Positions 16,907-26,202 of a DNA stretch of 64,000 nt are shown piece after piece. Numbering within the stretch: the first letter of the stretch is position 1; the number at the start of each line of letters is the position of its first letter. The notes beneath the pieces are model-generated. The model saw nothing but the letters and a program-made list of their open reading frames with translations, had not been told where the DNA came from and ran no database searches. Made by a program: the position numbers and the translations under genes. The DNA comes from Tenacibaculum piscium (lineage in GTDB: Bacteria; Bacteroidota; Bacteroidia; Flavobacteriales; Flavobacteriaceae): contig NZ_JAJGWT010000003.1 in NCBI RefSeq assembly GCF_021390715.1, forward strand, positions 248,001-312,000. Direction: 5' to 3'.

Positions 16907-18001
16907 ATGAAAAAATTATCATTTTTTTTGTTTTTCACTTTTTTTGCCCTTCAAGTAAAAGCACAAAATTCACAGATTACAACGGCGACTCCCTTTTTAT
17001 TAATTTCATCTGATGCTCGTGCTGGTGGTATGGGAGATGTAGGAGTTGCAACCTCTGCGGATGCTTTTTCTATTTTTCATAACCCTGCGAAAACAGCTTT
17101 TAATAAAAATAAAATAAGCATCGGTTTAAATTATACGCCTTGGTTACGAGAATTAACGAACGATGTTTTTGTTGGAAATTTTTCGTACGTAAATCGATTT
17201 AAAGAAACTGCTGCTTGGGGAGTTGATGTTAAGTATTTTTCTCTTGGTGAAATACCACTAAACGAAATAAATAACGGAAAAATAGTAGATTTAGGTTATA
17301 AAAACCCAAGTGAATTTGCTATTTCAGGGATTTATTCGATGAAATTAAGTGAAAAATTTTCGATGGGTATTGGCTTAAAATATATTAATTCAAATTTAGA
17401 TTCTAGTAATAGTGATATTGATGCTGTAAATTCATTTGGCGTAGATGTATCAGGATATTATCAATCAACAGAAAGAAATTACGGAAATTTTAATGGTCGT
17501 TACCGTTTAGGTTTTAACATCGCAAACATCGGTCCTAAAGTTGAATACACACCTGGACAAGAACATTTTATACCTACGAATGCTAAATTAGGAGGTGGTT
17601 TCGATTTTATTTTGAATAGCAATAATATTGTAGGATTAAACTTAGAATTTACCAAATTATTAGTTCCTTCAAGTAGTGGCGTATCTACTAGAGGTTGGTT
17701 TGAAGGAATGTTCACTTCTTTAGGTGATAGAGATTTTAGCGAAGAACTACAAGAAACAACATGGGCATTAGGAGCAGAATATTTATACAAAAATTCATTT
17801 GCACTTAGAGGAGGTTATTTTCACGAAAATAAAGAAAAAGGACAACGTCAATTTTTAAGTTTAGGAACAGGTTTTACCGCCAAAGCTTTTACGTTAGATT
17901 TATCGTATTTAATTAATACATCAGAAATTAATAATCCTTTAGAAAGTACTTTACGTTTTTCATTGTCGTTTGATTTAGGTGAAATTTATGATGATTATTA
18001 A
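16907..18001 (+). CDS. porV: Type IX secretion outer membrane protein PorV (LptO)
   Basis: A 364-residue outer membrane beta-barrel protein of the FadL/PorV class. It has a signal peptide ending in VKAQ, and the early motif SSDARAGGMGDVGVATSADAF is characteristic of PorV. The alternating hydrophobic strands and the terminal aromatic-rich LRFSLSFDLGEI fit a 14-strand barrel. PorV shuttles cargo carrying C-terminal sorting domains from the SprA translocon to the attachment complex. It follows a divergent promoter shared with gldJ and ends at its own terminator. Confidence 0.95.
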   Translation: MKKLSFFLFFTFFALQVKAQNSQITTATPFLLISSDARAGGMGDVGVATSADAFSIFHNPAKTAFNKNKISIGLNYTPWLRELTNDVFVGNFSYVNRFKETAAWGVDVKYFSLGEIPLNEINNGKIVDLGYKNPSEFAISGIYSMKLSEKFSMGIGLKYINSNLDSSNSDIDAVNSFGVDVSGYYQSTERNYGNFNGRYRLGFNIANIGPKVEYTPGQEHFIPTNAKLGGGFDFILNSNNIVGLNLEFTKLLVPSSSGVSTRGWFEGMFTSLGDRDFSEELQETTWALGAEYLYKNSFALRGGYFHENKEKGQRQFLSLGTGFTAKAFTLDLSYLINTSEINNPLESTLRFSLSFDLGEIYDDY

Positions 18002-18057
18002 ACGTACTTTTTAATCAAATTAACTAATTTTAGTTCAAATATTATTTTATATTACAT

Positions 18058-18092
18058 AAAAAAAGCAGTCTATATTATATAGGTTGCTTTTT
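18058..18092 (+). terminator. Terminator of porV
   Basis: A-run, GCAGTCTATA, short loop, TATAGGTTGC, T-run. The stem contains G-U type pairs but is flanked by good A/T tracts. Confidence 0.7.
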
Positions 18093-18141
18093 TAGTCTGA
18101 TAATTAAAAATATTGTTTCAATTATTTATGTTTATGTATTT

Positions 18142-18624
18142 ATGGAAAAAATAGAAATCAAAACTTCAGTTACCGTTTATAATAGCCTACCTGAATTATC
18201 CGAAGAAGATAAAAACTTAATGAATACTGCAATTTTGGCAAGAGCAAATGCCTATGCTCCGTATTCTAAATTTAAAGTTGGAGCTTCTTTTTTACTAGAA
18301 AACGGACAAATAGTATCAGGAAATAATCAAGAAAATGCGGCGTATCCTTCTGGAATGTGTGCCGAAAGAGTCGCTGTTTGGAAAGTTGGTTCGGAATTTC
18401 CTGGGATAAAAATTAAAAAACTTGCCATTACTGCCGCTTCTGAAAATGCAATTGTAAATAAACCAATCGGGCCTTGTGGCGCTTGCAGACAAACGCTATC
18501 AGAATATGAAATTAATCAAAAAGAACCGATAGAAGTGTTATTTATGGGCGAAATTGGTAAAATTGTAAAAACAACATCGCTACTTTCGTTGCTTCCATTT
18601 TCTTTTGATAGCGAATATTTGTAA
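18142..18624 (+). CDS. cdd: Cytidine deaminase
   Basis: Deaminates cytidine and deoxycytidine to uridine forms in pyrimidine salvage. Zinc-binding motifs are present: CAERVAVW near residue 73, with the catalytic Glu, and PCGACRQTLSEYE near residue 113, with the second and third Cys ligands. YAPYSKFKVGA and GNNQENAAYPSG are family hallmarks for substrate contact. The length of 160 residues suits the tetrameric type. The N-terminal 20 residues form a short extension. Confidence 0.95.
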   Translation: MEKIEIKTSVTVYNSLPELSEEDKNLMNTAILARANAYAPYSKFKVGASFLLENGQIVSGNNQENAAYPSGMCAERVAVWKVGSEFPGIKIKKLAITAASENAIVNKPIGPCGACRQTLSEYEINQKEPIEVLFMGEIGKIVKTTSLLSLLPFSFDSEYL

Positions 18625-18847
18625 TTTTACCGACCTACAATATTTGAATATCAAGAAAAAATTTAAGAATAACAACACGCTTAAAAAAGAACCTTTTTTT
18701 TTGAAAATTAACAATTAAAAGCCTCTTTTTTAAGAAATCTATAATTATAAAAAATAGGAAACTAATTAAAGTGTTTTTCTAATTTAAAATGCTTTACTTG
18801 TATCTCTTTATAAAAAGAGTACGAAAAAAACAACCAAAATAATCAAA

Positions 18848-19921
18848 ATGACATCAGCAGTAATTACAGGAACAGGATCATTTATTCCTTCGATAAAAAA
18901 GGAAAACAGTCAGTTTTCAGAAAATTTATTTTTGAATGCTGATGGTTCTTCTTTTGATAATACCAATGACATTATTATTGAAAAATTCAAATCAATAACA
19001 GGAATTGAACAACGCCGTTATGCTAAAAATGAGTATTCTTCCTCTGATTTAGGCTATTTTGCCGCTAAAAAAGCCATTGAAGATGCCAATATAAATCCAG
19101 AAGAATTAGATTATATTATCGTTGCTCATAATTTTGGCGATATAAAAAAAGATACCATTCAAAGTGATATGCTACCGAGTTTGGCAAGTCGTGTAAAACA
19201 CTTGCTAAAAATAGAAAACCCAAATTGTGTTGCGTACGATATTTTATTCGGATGTCCTGGATGGGTACAAGGTGTTATCCAAGCACAAGCCTTTATTAAA
19301 GCGGGAATTGCCAAAAAATGTTTGGTTATCGGAAGTGAAACATTATCAAGAGTTATTGACGCGCACGACAGAGATTCCATGATTTATAGCGATGGTGCAG
19401 GTGCCTGTATTTTAGAGGAAAAAGAAAATACTACTAGCGGAATTTTAAGCCACGCTACCCAAAGTTTTACCAAAGAAGAAGCCTATTTTTTATTCTTTGG
19501 AAAATCTTTTAATAAAAATTTAAACACTTCTGAAAAAGATATCCACTACATAAAAATGCACGGACGTAAAATTTATGAATTCGCTCTTACCAATGTGCCA
19601 ATAGCCATGAAAACAGCTTTAGATAAAAGTGGTATTGAAATTGACGAGGTTAAAAAAATATTTATCCATCAAGCAAATGAAAAAATGGATGAAGCAATTA
19701 TCAAGCGTTTTTATCGATTGTATAAAAAACCAGTGCCCGAAAAAATAATGCCAATGAGTATCCGTACCTTAGGAAATAGCTCTGTAGCAACCGTACCAAC
19801 ACTCTTAGATTTAGTTTTAAAAGGAAATATCGAACATCAAGAAGTAAAAAAAGGTGATGTTATTATGTTAGCATCGGTAGGTTCGGGAATGAATATAAAC
19901 GCTATTGTGTATCGTTATTAA
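18848..19921 (+). CDS. Beta-ketoacyl-ACP synthase III-like protein (FabH family)
   Basis: A 357-residue thiolase-fold enzyme. The catalytic triad is visible: Cys136 in ILFGCPGW, His in FIHQANEKM, and Asn in RTLGNSSVATVPT. FabH enzymes condense an acyl-CoA with malonyl-ACP. This protein departs from canonical FabH around the active-site Cys (GCPGW in place of ACAGF/ACSGF), which points to a paralogue with a different acyl partner. No other fatty acid gene adjoins it; guaA lies downstream. A secondary-metabolite or special lipid role is possible. Confidence 0.85.
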   Translation: MTSAVITGTGSFIPSIKKENSQFSENLFLNADGSSFDNTNDIIIEKFKSITGIEQRRYAKNEYSSSDLGYFAAKKAIEDANINPEELDYIIVAHNFGDIKKDTIQSDMLPSLASRVKHLLKIENPNCVAYDILFGCPGWVQGVIQAQAFIKAGIAKKCLVIGSETLSRVIDAHDRDSMIYSDGAGACILEEKENTTSGILSHATQSFTKEEAYFLFFGKSFNKNLNTSEKDIHYIKMHGRKIYEFALTNVPIAMKTALDKSGIEIDEVKKIFIHQANEKMDEAIIKRFYRLYKKPVPEKIMPMSIRTLGNSSVATVPTLLDLVLKGNIEHQEVKKGDVIMLASVGSGMNINAIVYRY

Positions 19922-19994
19922 ATGAGAAAACTTAAAATTTAAAAAACTTGAAAAAAATCTAAAATCAAATACTTAAAATCTAAAATCTAAGTAC

Positions 19995-20002
19995 TATTTT
20001 TG
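19995..20002 (+). promoter_or_regulatory. Candidate -7 element immediately before guaA
   Basis: TATTTTTG fits TANNTTTG and ends 3 nt before the guaA ATG. If functional, the transcript would be leaderless or nearly so. It may also be a chance match in AT-rich DNA. Confidence 0.3.
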
Positions 20003-20005
20003 CGT

Positions 20006-21541
20006 ATGCAACAACACAACGTACTTATTTTAGATTTCGGATCGCAATACACACAACTTATTGCACGCCGTGTTAGAGAATTAAACATATACTGTGAAAT
20101 TCATCCGTATAACAAAATTCCTACAAACTTAAACGATTTTAAAGCCGTAATACTTTCTGGTAGCCCGAATTCTGTTCGTGCAGAAGGAGTCTTACATCCT
20201 GATTTATCAGAAATTAGAGGCAAAAAACCTGTATTAGCTGTTTGTTATGGAGCGCAATATTTAGCCCACTTTTCTGGTGGATTAGTAGCACCTTCAAACA
20301 CCAGAGAATATGGTAGAGCTAATTTATCTTTTGTAAAAAATGGTGAAACGTTCTTTAAAGGAATTTCAACAGGAAGCCAAGTTTGGATGAGCCATTCAGA
20401 CACTATTAAAAATTTGCCAACTAACGGAGTTTTATTAGCCAGCACTACTGATGTAGAAAATGCAGCCTATAAAATTGAAGGAGAATCAACGTATGCGATT
20501 CAATTTCACCCAGAAGTATATCATTCTACAGATGGAAAACAATTGTTACAAAACTTTTTAGTTGACATCGCTGATGTAGCCCAAACTTGGACTCCTGATT
20601 CATTTGTTGATGAAACAGTAGCCGATATTAAAGCAAAAGTAGGTAACGACAAAGTAGTTTTAGGATTGTCTGGAGGAGTAGATTCTACCGTAGCCGCTGT
20701 ATTATTACACAAAGCAATTGGCGATAATTTACACTGTATTTTTGTAAATAATGGACTATTACGTAAAAATGAATATACCGATGTATTAAAACAATACGAA
20801 GGTATGGGCTTAAACGTAAAAGGCGTAGATGCTTCGGAACGTTTTTTAAGCGAACTGGCTGGATTAAGTGATCCTGAAGAAAAACGTAAGGCTATCGGTA
20901 AAGCTTTTATTGATGTTTTTGATGCTGAAGCAAATCAGATTGAAAACGCAAAATGGTTAGCACAAGGAACTATTTATCCTGATGTTATTGAATCTGTTTC
21001 TGTAAATGGAGGACCATCGGCAACTATTAAAAGTCATCATAATGTAGGTGGTTTGCCTGATTTTATGAAACTAAAAATCGTAGAGCCATTACGAATGATT
21101 TTTAAAGATGAAGTTCGCCGTGTAGGTGCTTCTATGGGAATTGATAAAGATTTATTAGGACGTCATCCTTTTCCAGGTCCTGGATTAGCAATTCGTATCT
21201 TAGGTGATATCACTAAAGAAAAAGTACGTATCTTACAAGAAGTTGATGCTGTTTTTATCAACGGATTAAAAGAAGATGGATTATATGACAAAGTATGGCA
21301 AGCTGGCGCAATTTTATTACCTGTAAACTCTGTTGGAGTTATGGGAGATGAAAGAACATATGAAAAAGTGGTTGCCTTACGTGCCGTAGAAAGTACCGAT
21401 GGTATGACCGCAGATTGGGTAAATTTACCATACGAGTTTTTACAAAAAACATCAAACAAGATAATAAATAATGTAAAAGGTGTTAACAGAGTTGTGTACG
21501 ATATCAGCTCGAAACCACCTGCAACAATTGAATGGGAATAA
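20006..21541 (+). CDS. guaA: GMP synthase (glutamine-hydrolysing)
   Basis: Converts XMP to GMP with ATP and glutamine, the last step of guanine nucleotide synthesis. The N-terminal class I amidotransferase domain has Cys80 in AVCYGAQYL and the FHPEVYHS His/Glu pair. The ATP pyrophosphatase domain carries the PP-loop [12 protein letters not shown]. The C-terminal dimerisation domain ends in KPPATIEWE, the typical GuaA ending. The 511-residue length is standard. The ATG at 20006 is preferred over an in-frame TTG two codons upstream. The LysM gene follows after 22 nt. Confidence 0.97.
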   Translation: MQQHNVLILDFGSQYTQLIARRVRELNIYCEIHPYNKIPTNLNDFKAVILSGSPNSVRAEGVLHPDLSEIRGKKPVLAVCYGAQYLAHFSGGLVAPSNTREYGRANLSFVKNGETFFKGISTGSQVWMSHSDTIKNLPTNGVLLASTTDVENAAYKIEGESTYAIQFHPEVYHSTDGKQLLQNFLVDIADVAQTWTPDSFVDETVADIKAKVGNDKVVLGLSGGVDSTVAAVLLHKAIGDNLHCIFVNNGLLRKNEYTDVLKQYEGMGLNVKGVDASERFLSELAGLSDPEEKRKAIGKAFIDVFDAEANQIENAKWLAQGTIYPDVIESVSVNGGPSATIKSHHNVGGLPDFMKLKIVEPLRMIFKDEVRRVGASMGIDKDLLGRHPFPGPGLAIRILGDITKEKVRILQEVDAVFINGLKEDGLYDKVWQAGAILLPVNSVGVMGDERTYEKVVALRAVESTDGMTADWVNLPYEFLQKTSNKIINNVKGVNRVVYDISSKPPATIEWE

Positions 21542-21563
21542 AATTCTTATAACAAAAAACTAG

Positions 21564-23435
21564 ATGAAGAAATTACAATTTTTACTTTTAATTTGTATTT
21601 TAACCTTTACCATTTCCTGTGGTCAGCAGAAAAGATACGTGTCTTATAAAGTTCAAAAGGGAGAAACAATGCGAGACATTGCCAAACGATTGAACATGAA
21701 AACCAGAGATTTATTACGTTTAAATCCTGATGTTGATAGAAAACCAACTGCCAATACAGTAATCGTAATTCCGAATACGGAAACTAAAAAAGTAATTTCT
21801 TCTTCTACTAAAAATAGTAAGAATACCGATGCGCAAAAAGTTAGTACAGATACGAATGAAAAACAGGTAAATCCGTTAAAAGAAAAAGTAACAGAAACAC
21901 CCGATACAAGTAAATTAGTTTATCAACAAACAGTATATGAATACCAAACACATACCGTAAAGGCTAGTGAAACTGTTTATAGAATCACCAAAAAATATAA
22001 TATATCTAAGGATGATTTAATTAAATGGAATCCTGATTTTCCTGAAATCAGCAACAATACAATAAGTATTGGTCAGATTTTAAAGGTAAAACCAATTGCA
22101 AAAACAATCGCTGTTGATAAAGAAACAATTCTTAAAAACTTTTTAACACATACCGTTAAAACTAAAGAAACGGTATACAGTTTAACACGTTTTTATAATA
22201 TTTCTAAGGATGCTTTAATTCAATTAAATCCTGAATATCCAGCCTTAAAAAACAATGAATTATCAACTGGTCAATTATTAAAAATAAAACCAATTGAAGC
22301 GGTAAACTCAAGCGATAATTACGCTTTTTATAAAGATAATATTAAAGAAGATATCGCCATTAATCTAGCTATTTTACTTCCTTTTAGAGCAAAAGAGTAT
22401 AGTAATATGACGGCTGTTGATATCTTTAGTCAAGAAAAAAATAGTTCGGCAAAATTAGCCAATATGGTTACTGATTTTTATTTAGGAGCTGAAATGGCTG
22501 TCGATTCTATAAAAAAACAACATATTACTGTAAATCTAAACCTTTTTGATACTGGAAATAGAGGCAAGAATATTGCATCAATTTTAGCTAAAAATAGCTT
22601 AGAAAATACCGATGTTGTTATCGGTCCTTTTTATTCTGATAAAGCAGAAATTGTTGCTAGTAAAGTAAAGTCTCCAGTAATTTTCCCTCATTTTTCTAGT
22701 AATCAGGATAAATTTTCAGGTTCAAAACTTGTTAAAACAGCTCCCGATAAAAATAGTTATACGGATTATTTAATCTCTTATTTGAAAGAAACGTATAATG
22801 GAGAACAAATTTTTGTGGTAGGTGATGGAAAAACAGCCTCAAATAGCAAAATCAATAAAATAGTTTCACAATTAAAAACACATGATTCTATTACAAATAT
22901 TCATGTTTTAAAACCGACAAAAGGTTATATAAAGAGAGCATTATTTACACGTAAAATGACCTCAAAAAAACGTAATTGGGTACTTATCACTTCTGATGAT
23001 AATGTTGCTATTGCCGATGTTTTAAATAGCATGATTGGAGTTCCTGATAATATAAAGTTACAAGTTTTTGCCATAGAAAAACATAATGCTTACGAAAAAT
23101 TAGAAAACAATAAATTAGCGAGTGTTAATTTCACCTATGTATCTGATTCTTATGCTGATGATTCTTCAAAAGATGTAACTATTTTCAATAAGAAGTATTA
23201 CAAAAAAAACAATACAATTCCTTCGGATTACGCCATTAAAGGTTTTGATATTACTTATGATGTTTTAATGAGATTAGCTTCAGGAAAAGCCTTAACAAAT
23301 ACTTTTAAAGAAGGTGTTTCACTTCGTTTGGAAAACAAATTTGATTATCATAAAAAAATGTTTGGAAGCACTAGTAATAAAGGATTGTTTATGGTAAAAT
23401 ATAACAAAGATTTAAGTTTAACCAGACTTAAATAA
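21564..23435 (+). CDS. LysM lipoprotein with periplasmic-binding-like domain
   Basis: A 623-residue predicted lipoprotein (signal peptide with FTISC lipobox). Three LysM repeats follow at about residues 28-70, 130-175 and 193-240, each starting with a YKVQKGET/HTVKASET/HTVKTKET motif; these bind peptidoglycan. Residues about 265-623 resemble a type 1 periplasmic-binding fold (INLAILLPFRAKEY, DVVIGPFYSDKAEIVA, IFPHFSSNQDKF), as in amino acid receptors. A role in cell-wall sensing or remodelling is an inference. It lies 22 nt after guaA and ends at a strong terminator. Confidence 0.85.
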   Translation: MKKLQFLLLICILTFTISCGQQKRYVSYKVQKGETMRDIAKRLNMKTRDLLRLNPDVDRKPTANTVIVIPNTETKKVISSSTKNSKNTDAQKVSTDTNEKQVNPLKEKVTETPDTSKLVYQQTVYEYQTHTVKASETVYRITKKYNISKDDLIKWNPDFPEISNNTISIGQILKVKPIAKTIAVDKETILKNFLTHTVKTKETVYSLTRFYNISKDALIQLNPEYPALKNNELSTGQLLKIKPIEAVNSSDNYAFYKDNIKEDIAINLAILLPFRAKEYSNMTAVDIFSQEKNSSAKLANMVTDFYLGAEMAVDSIKKQHITVNLNLFDTGNRGKNIASILAKNSLENTDVVIGPFYSDKAEIVASKVKSPVIFPHFSSNQDKFSGSKLVKTAPDKNSYTDYLISYLKETYNGEQIFVVGDGKTASNSKINKIVSQLKTHDSITNIHVLKPTKGYIKRALFTRKMTSKKRNWVLITSDDNVAIADVLNSMIGVPDNIKLQVFAIEKHNAYEKLENNKLASVNFTYVSDSYADDSSKDVTIFNKKYYKKNNTIPSDYAIKGFDITYDVLMRLASGKALTNTFKEGVSLRLENKFDYHKKMFGSTSNKGLFMVKYNKDLSLTRLK

Positions 23436-23442
23436 AGAGTTC

Positions 23443-23492
23443 AAAAAAAGCGTATATCTAAAAAGCGTATATTTTTAGATATACGCTTTTTT
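23443..23492. terminator. Bidirectional terminator between LysM gene and galE
   Basis: GCGTATATCTAAAAA / TTTTTAGATATACGC long stem, loop GCGTAT, with A- and T-tracts outside. It separates the convergent LysM gene and the polysaccharide locus. Confidence 0.9.
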
Positions 23493-23495
23493 ATA

Positions 23496-24503
23496 TTATT
23501 GTTTTTCTTGCCATTTCCATGCGGATAACAACCCTTCTTCTAATGTTTTTTCACTCTTCCAATCTAAAATTTCATTTGCATTTTTTGTATTAGCATAAGC
23601 TGCAGTAATATCTCCCAAACGTCTTTCAACAATTTTGTAATTTAATGGTTTTCCTGATACTTTTTCAAAAGTTTTAATAATTTTCATCACCGAACTTCCT
23701 TTACCTGTACCGATATTAAAAGTTTCAAAATTCTGATTATTTTTTTTATCTAATAATCTTTCTACTGCTTTTACATGCGCTTTAGCTAAATCAACAACAT
23801 GAATATAATCACGAACGGCAGTTCCATCAACCGTATCATAATCATCTCCAAACACTAATAATTGCTCTCTAATTCCTATGGCTGTTTGTGTTATATAAGG
23901 TATTAAATTCTGAGGAACTCCTATAGGTAACTCCCCTATTTTTATACTTTGATGAGCTCCAATTGGATTAAAATAACGAAGAGCAATTGCATTTATATCA
24001 TACGCTTTACAACTTTCTTCTATTATTTCTTCCCCTACTTGTTTTGTATTTCCGTAAGTAGATGCTGCTTTTTTTATAGGTGCTTTTTCTGTTATAGGTA
24101 ATTTATCTGCTTGACCATATACGGTACACGATGAACTAAATATAAAATTATCTATATTTCTATCACGCATTTCTTGTAATAAATATATTAAACTATTTAT
24201 ATTATTTTCATAATAATCTAATGGTTTTTCAATACTTTCACCTACAGCTTTGAATGCTGCAAAATGTATAATTCCATTAATTGTATTTTCATCAAACAAG
24301 AACTTAACATCATTTTTAACACGTAAATCTAACTGATAATACTTAGGTTTTATATTTGTTATTTCCTTTATATTATCTAAAACTTCTATTTTACTGTTAG
24401 ATAAATTGTCTATAATTATCACTTCATAACCCGAATTTTGAAGCTCTACCACAACGTGAGATCCAATGAATCCTAATCCACCTGTAACTAATATTTTTTT
24501 CAT
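23496..24503 (-). CDS. galE: UDP-glucose 4-epimerase
   Basis: A 335-residue short-chain dehydrogenase-type epimerase that interconverts UDP-glucose and UDP-galactose (or their N-acetyl forms). The NAD loop GGLGFIGSH is at residues 8-16. SSSCTVYG and YGNTK provide the catalytic Ser/Tyr/Lys set. The region ALRYFNPIGAH and the late GDITAAYANT motif are typical of GalE. It is the last gene of the minus-strand polysaccharide locus, ending at the terminator. Confidence 0.93.
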   Translation of the reverse strand: MKKILVTGGLGFIGSHVVVELQNSGYEVIIIDNLSNSKIEVLDNIKEITNIKPKYYQLDLRVKNDVKFLFDENTINGIIHFAAFKAVGESIEKPLDYYENNINSLIYLLQEMRDRNIDNFIFSSSCTVYGQADKLPITEKAPIKKAASTYGNTKQVGEEIIEESCKAYDINAIALRYFNPIGAHQSIKIGELPIGVPQNLIPYITQTAIGIREQLLVFGDDYDTVDGTAVRDYIHVVDLAKAHVKAVERLLDKKNNQNFETFNIGTGKGSSVMKIIKTFEKVSGKPLNYKIVERRLGDITAAYANTKNANEILDWKSEKTLEEGLLSAWKWQEKQ

Positions 24504-24550
24504 TTTTATTTTATTTTATTGAGATGATAAGATATAACTTTCATTTATAT

Positions 24551-25567
24551 CTATACATTATTTGTAGCTTTAATCATCCAATTTTTATTTTCTAAATACC
24601 AAAGAATTGTTTTTTGAATGCCTTGCTCAAATTGTAAAGATGGCTTCCAACCCAACTCATTTTTAAGTTTTGAAGCATCAATTGCATAGCGATAATCATG
24701 CCCTGCCCTATCGGTTATATGCGTTATTAAATTATTTGAAGTTGCTGGTTTTCTCCCTAATAAAGCATCTACTTCTTTGATTAAAAGCTTTATTAAATCA
24801 ATGTTTTTCCACTGATTATCGCCACCAATATTATACGTTTCGCCTGTTTTTCCTTGATGAAAAATTACATCAATTGCACTTGCGTGGTCTTCTACATAAA
24901 GCCAATCTCTAATATTTTCGCCTTTTCCATAGACTGGCAATGGTTTATTATTACAGATATTATCAATAAATAATGGAATTAATTTTTCTGGAAATTGATT
25001 CGCCCCATAATTATTCGAGCAATTTGAAATTACAATCGGTAAATTATAAGTATCATGAAAAGCTCTCACAAAATGATCAGATGAAGCTTTTGATGCCGAA
25101 TATGGCGAGTGCGGATCATAAGCAGTTTCTTCAGTAAAAAGACCTGTTTCAGCTAAACTTCCGTACACTTCATCGGTAGAAATATGATAGAATAATTTAT
25201 CATCAAAATTATCTTTCCAGCTATTTTTGGCATTTTCTAACAGATTTAATGTTCCAAAAACATTGGTTTTCACAAATGAAAAAGGGTCAGAAATAGAGCG
25301 ATCAACATGCGATTCTGCCGCCAAATGAATAACCGAATCTATTTTATAATTTTCAAAAATATTTTTGACTAAAGTTTCGTCACAAATATCTCCTTTGATA
25401 AAAGTGTAGTTTGATTTCTTTTCAATATCTGTTAAATTATCCAGATTTCCTGCATAAGTTAAAGCATCTAAATTAATAATTTGATATGTTGAATATTTAT
25501 TAACAAACAATCGAACAACGTGTGAACCTATAAATCCTGCCCCACCTGTGATTAAAATATTTTTCAT
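24551..25567 (-). CDS. rfbB: dTDP-glucose 4,6-dehydratase
   Basis: A 338-residue SDR enzyme, second step of dTDP-rhamnose and other deoxysugar pathways. It has GGAGFIGSHVVR at the N-terminus, LAAESHVDRSI, the catalytic STDEVYG segment and YSASKASSDH. NCSNNYGANQFPEKLIP and RDWLYVEDHASAI are hallmarks of RmlB. It lies 54 nt downstream of rfbC; the 47 nt before galE contain no visible terminator, so transcription probably continues. Confidence 0.95.
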   Translation of the reverse strand: MKNILITGGAGFIGSHVVRLFVNKYSTYQIINLDALTYAGNLDNLTDIEKKSNYTFIKGDICDETLVKNIFENYKIDSVIHLAAESHVDRSISDPFSFVKTNVFGTLNLLENAKNSWKDNFDDKLFYHISTDEVYGSLAETGLFTEETAYDPHSPYSASKASSDHFVRAFHDTYNLPIVISNCSNNYGANQFPEKLIPLFIDNICNNKPLPVYGKGENIRDWLYVEDHASAIDVIFHQGKTGETYNIGGDNQWKNIDLIKLLIKEVDALLGRKPATSNNLITHITDRAGHDYRYAIDASKLKNELGWKPSLQFEQGIQKTILWYLENKNWMIKATNNV

Positions 25568-25594
25568 TAAAAGAATTATTTATAAAATATATTT

Positions 25595-25602
25595 CAAATT
25601 TA
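25595..25602 (-). promoter_or_regulatory. Candidate internal -7 element before rfbB
   Basis: On the minus strand TAAATTTG lies 28 nt before the rfbB ATG. No -33 TTTG was found at a suitable distance, so this is weak support for a secondary promoter. Confidence 0.35.
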
Positions 25603-25621
25603 CGATTCTTAAAGTATTAAA

Positions 25622-26182
25622 TTAAAAAGGAGAATCAAAGTTTTCAAACGTTCCTAAAATTTCATCTTTTGCCGATAAAATTATTTTTTCTTGCTGAATA
25701 TTCCAATCGATATTAAGGCTTTTATCATTCCATAAAATACCATCTTCATACGAAGGAGCGTATTTATTATCTACTTTATACGAAAAAATAGCTTCTTCGG
25801 ATAAAACTACAAAACCATGGGCAAAACCTCTTGGCACAAATAATTGTTTTTTATTTTCTTCGGATAACAAAACCGTAATATGCTTGCCAAAAGTTGGCGA
25901 TTTTTTACGTAAATCGACTACAACATCTAATACTTTTCCTTTATTACATCGCACTAATTTTGCTTGTGAAAAGGGTGGTTTTTGAAAATGTAAACCTCTT
26001 AAAACTCCAAAAGTAGATTTTGATTCATTATCTTGAATAAAATTAATTTCTTCTATATTTTCGCTAATATTTGCATTAAATTTTTCTTGATTAAACGATT
26101 CGTAAAAATATCCTCTTTCATCTTTAAAAATGGTTGGTTCGATAATAACCACATCAGAAAGTGCTGTTTTGATAAATTTCAT
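25622..26182 (-). CDS. rfbC: dTDP-4-dehydrorhamnose 3,5-epimerase
   Basis: A 186-residue cupin-fold epimerase. RGYFYESFNQEKF and the catalytic His in GVLRGLHFQ are seen early, followed by KLVRCNKGKVLDVVVDLR and FVPRGFAHGFVVLS, all typical of RmlC. The length is normal. It lies 20 nt after rfbA. The product would be dTDP-4-keto-L-rhamnose, but no rfbD reductase is present in this window. Confidence 0.95.
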   Translation of the reverse strand: MKFIKTALSDVVIIEPTIFKDERGYFYESFNQEKFNANISENIEEINFIQDNESKSTFGVLRGLHFQKPPFSQAKLVRCNKGKVLDVVVDLRKKSPTFGKHITVLLSEENKKQLFVPRGFAHGFVVLSEEAIFSYKVDNKYAPSYEDGILWNDKSLNIDWNIQQEKIILSAKDEILGTFENFDSPF

Positions 26183-26202
26183 TTAAACTTTATTAGCCTT
26201 TA

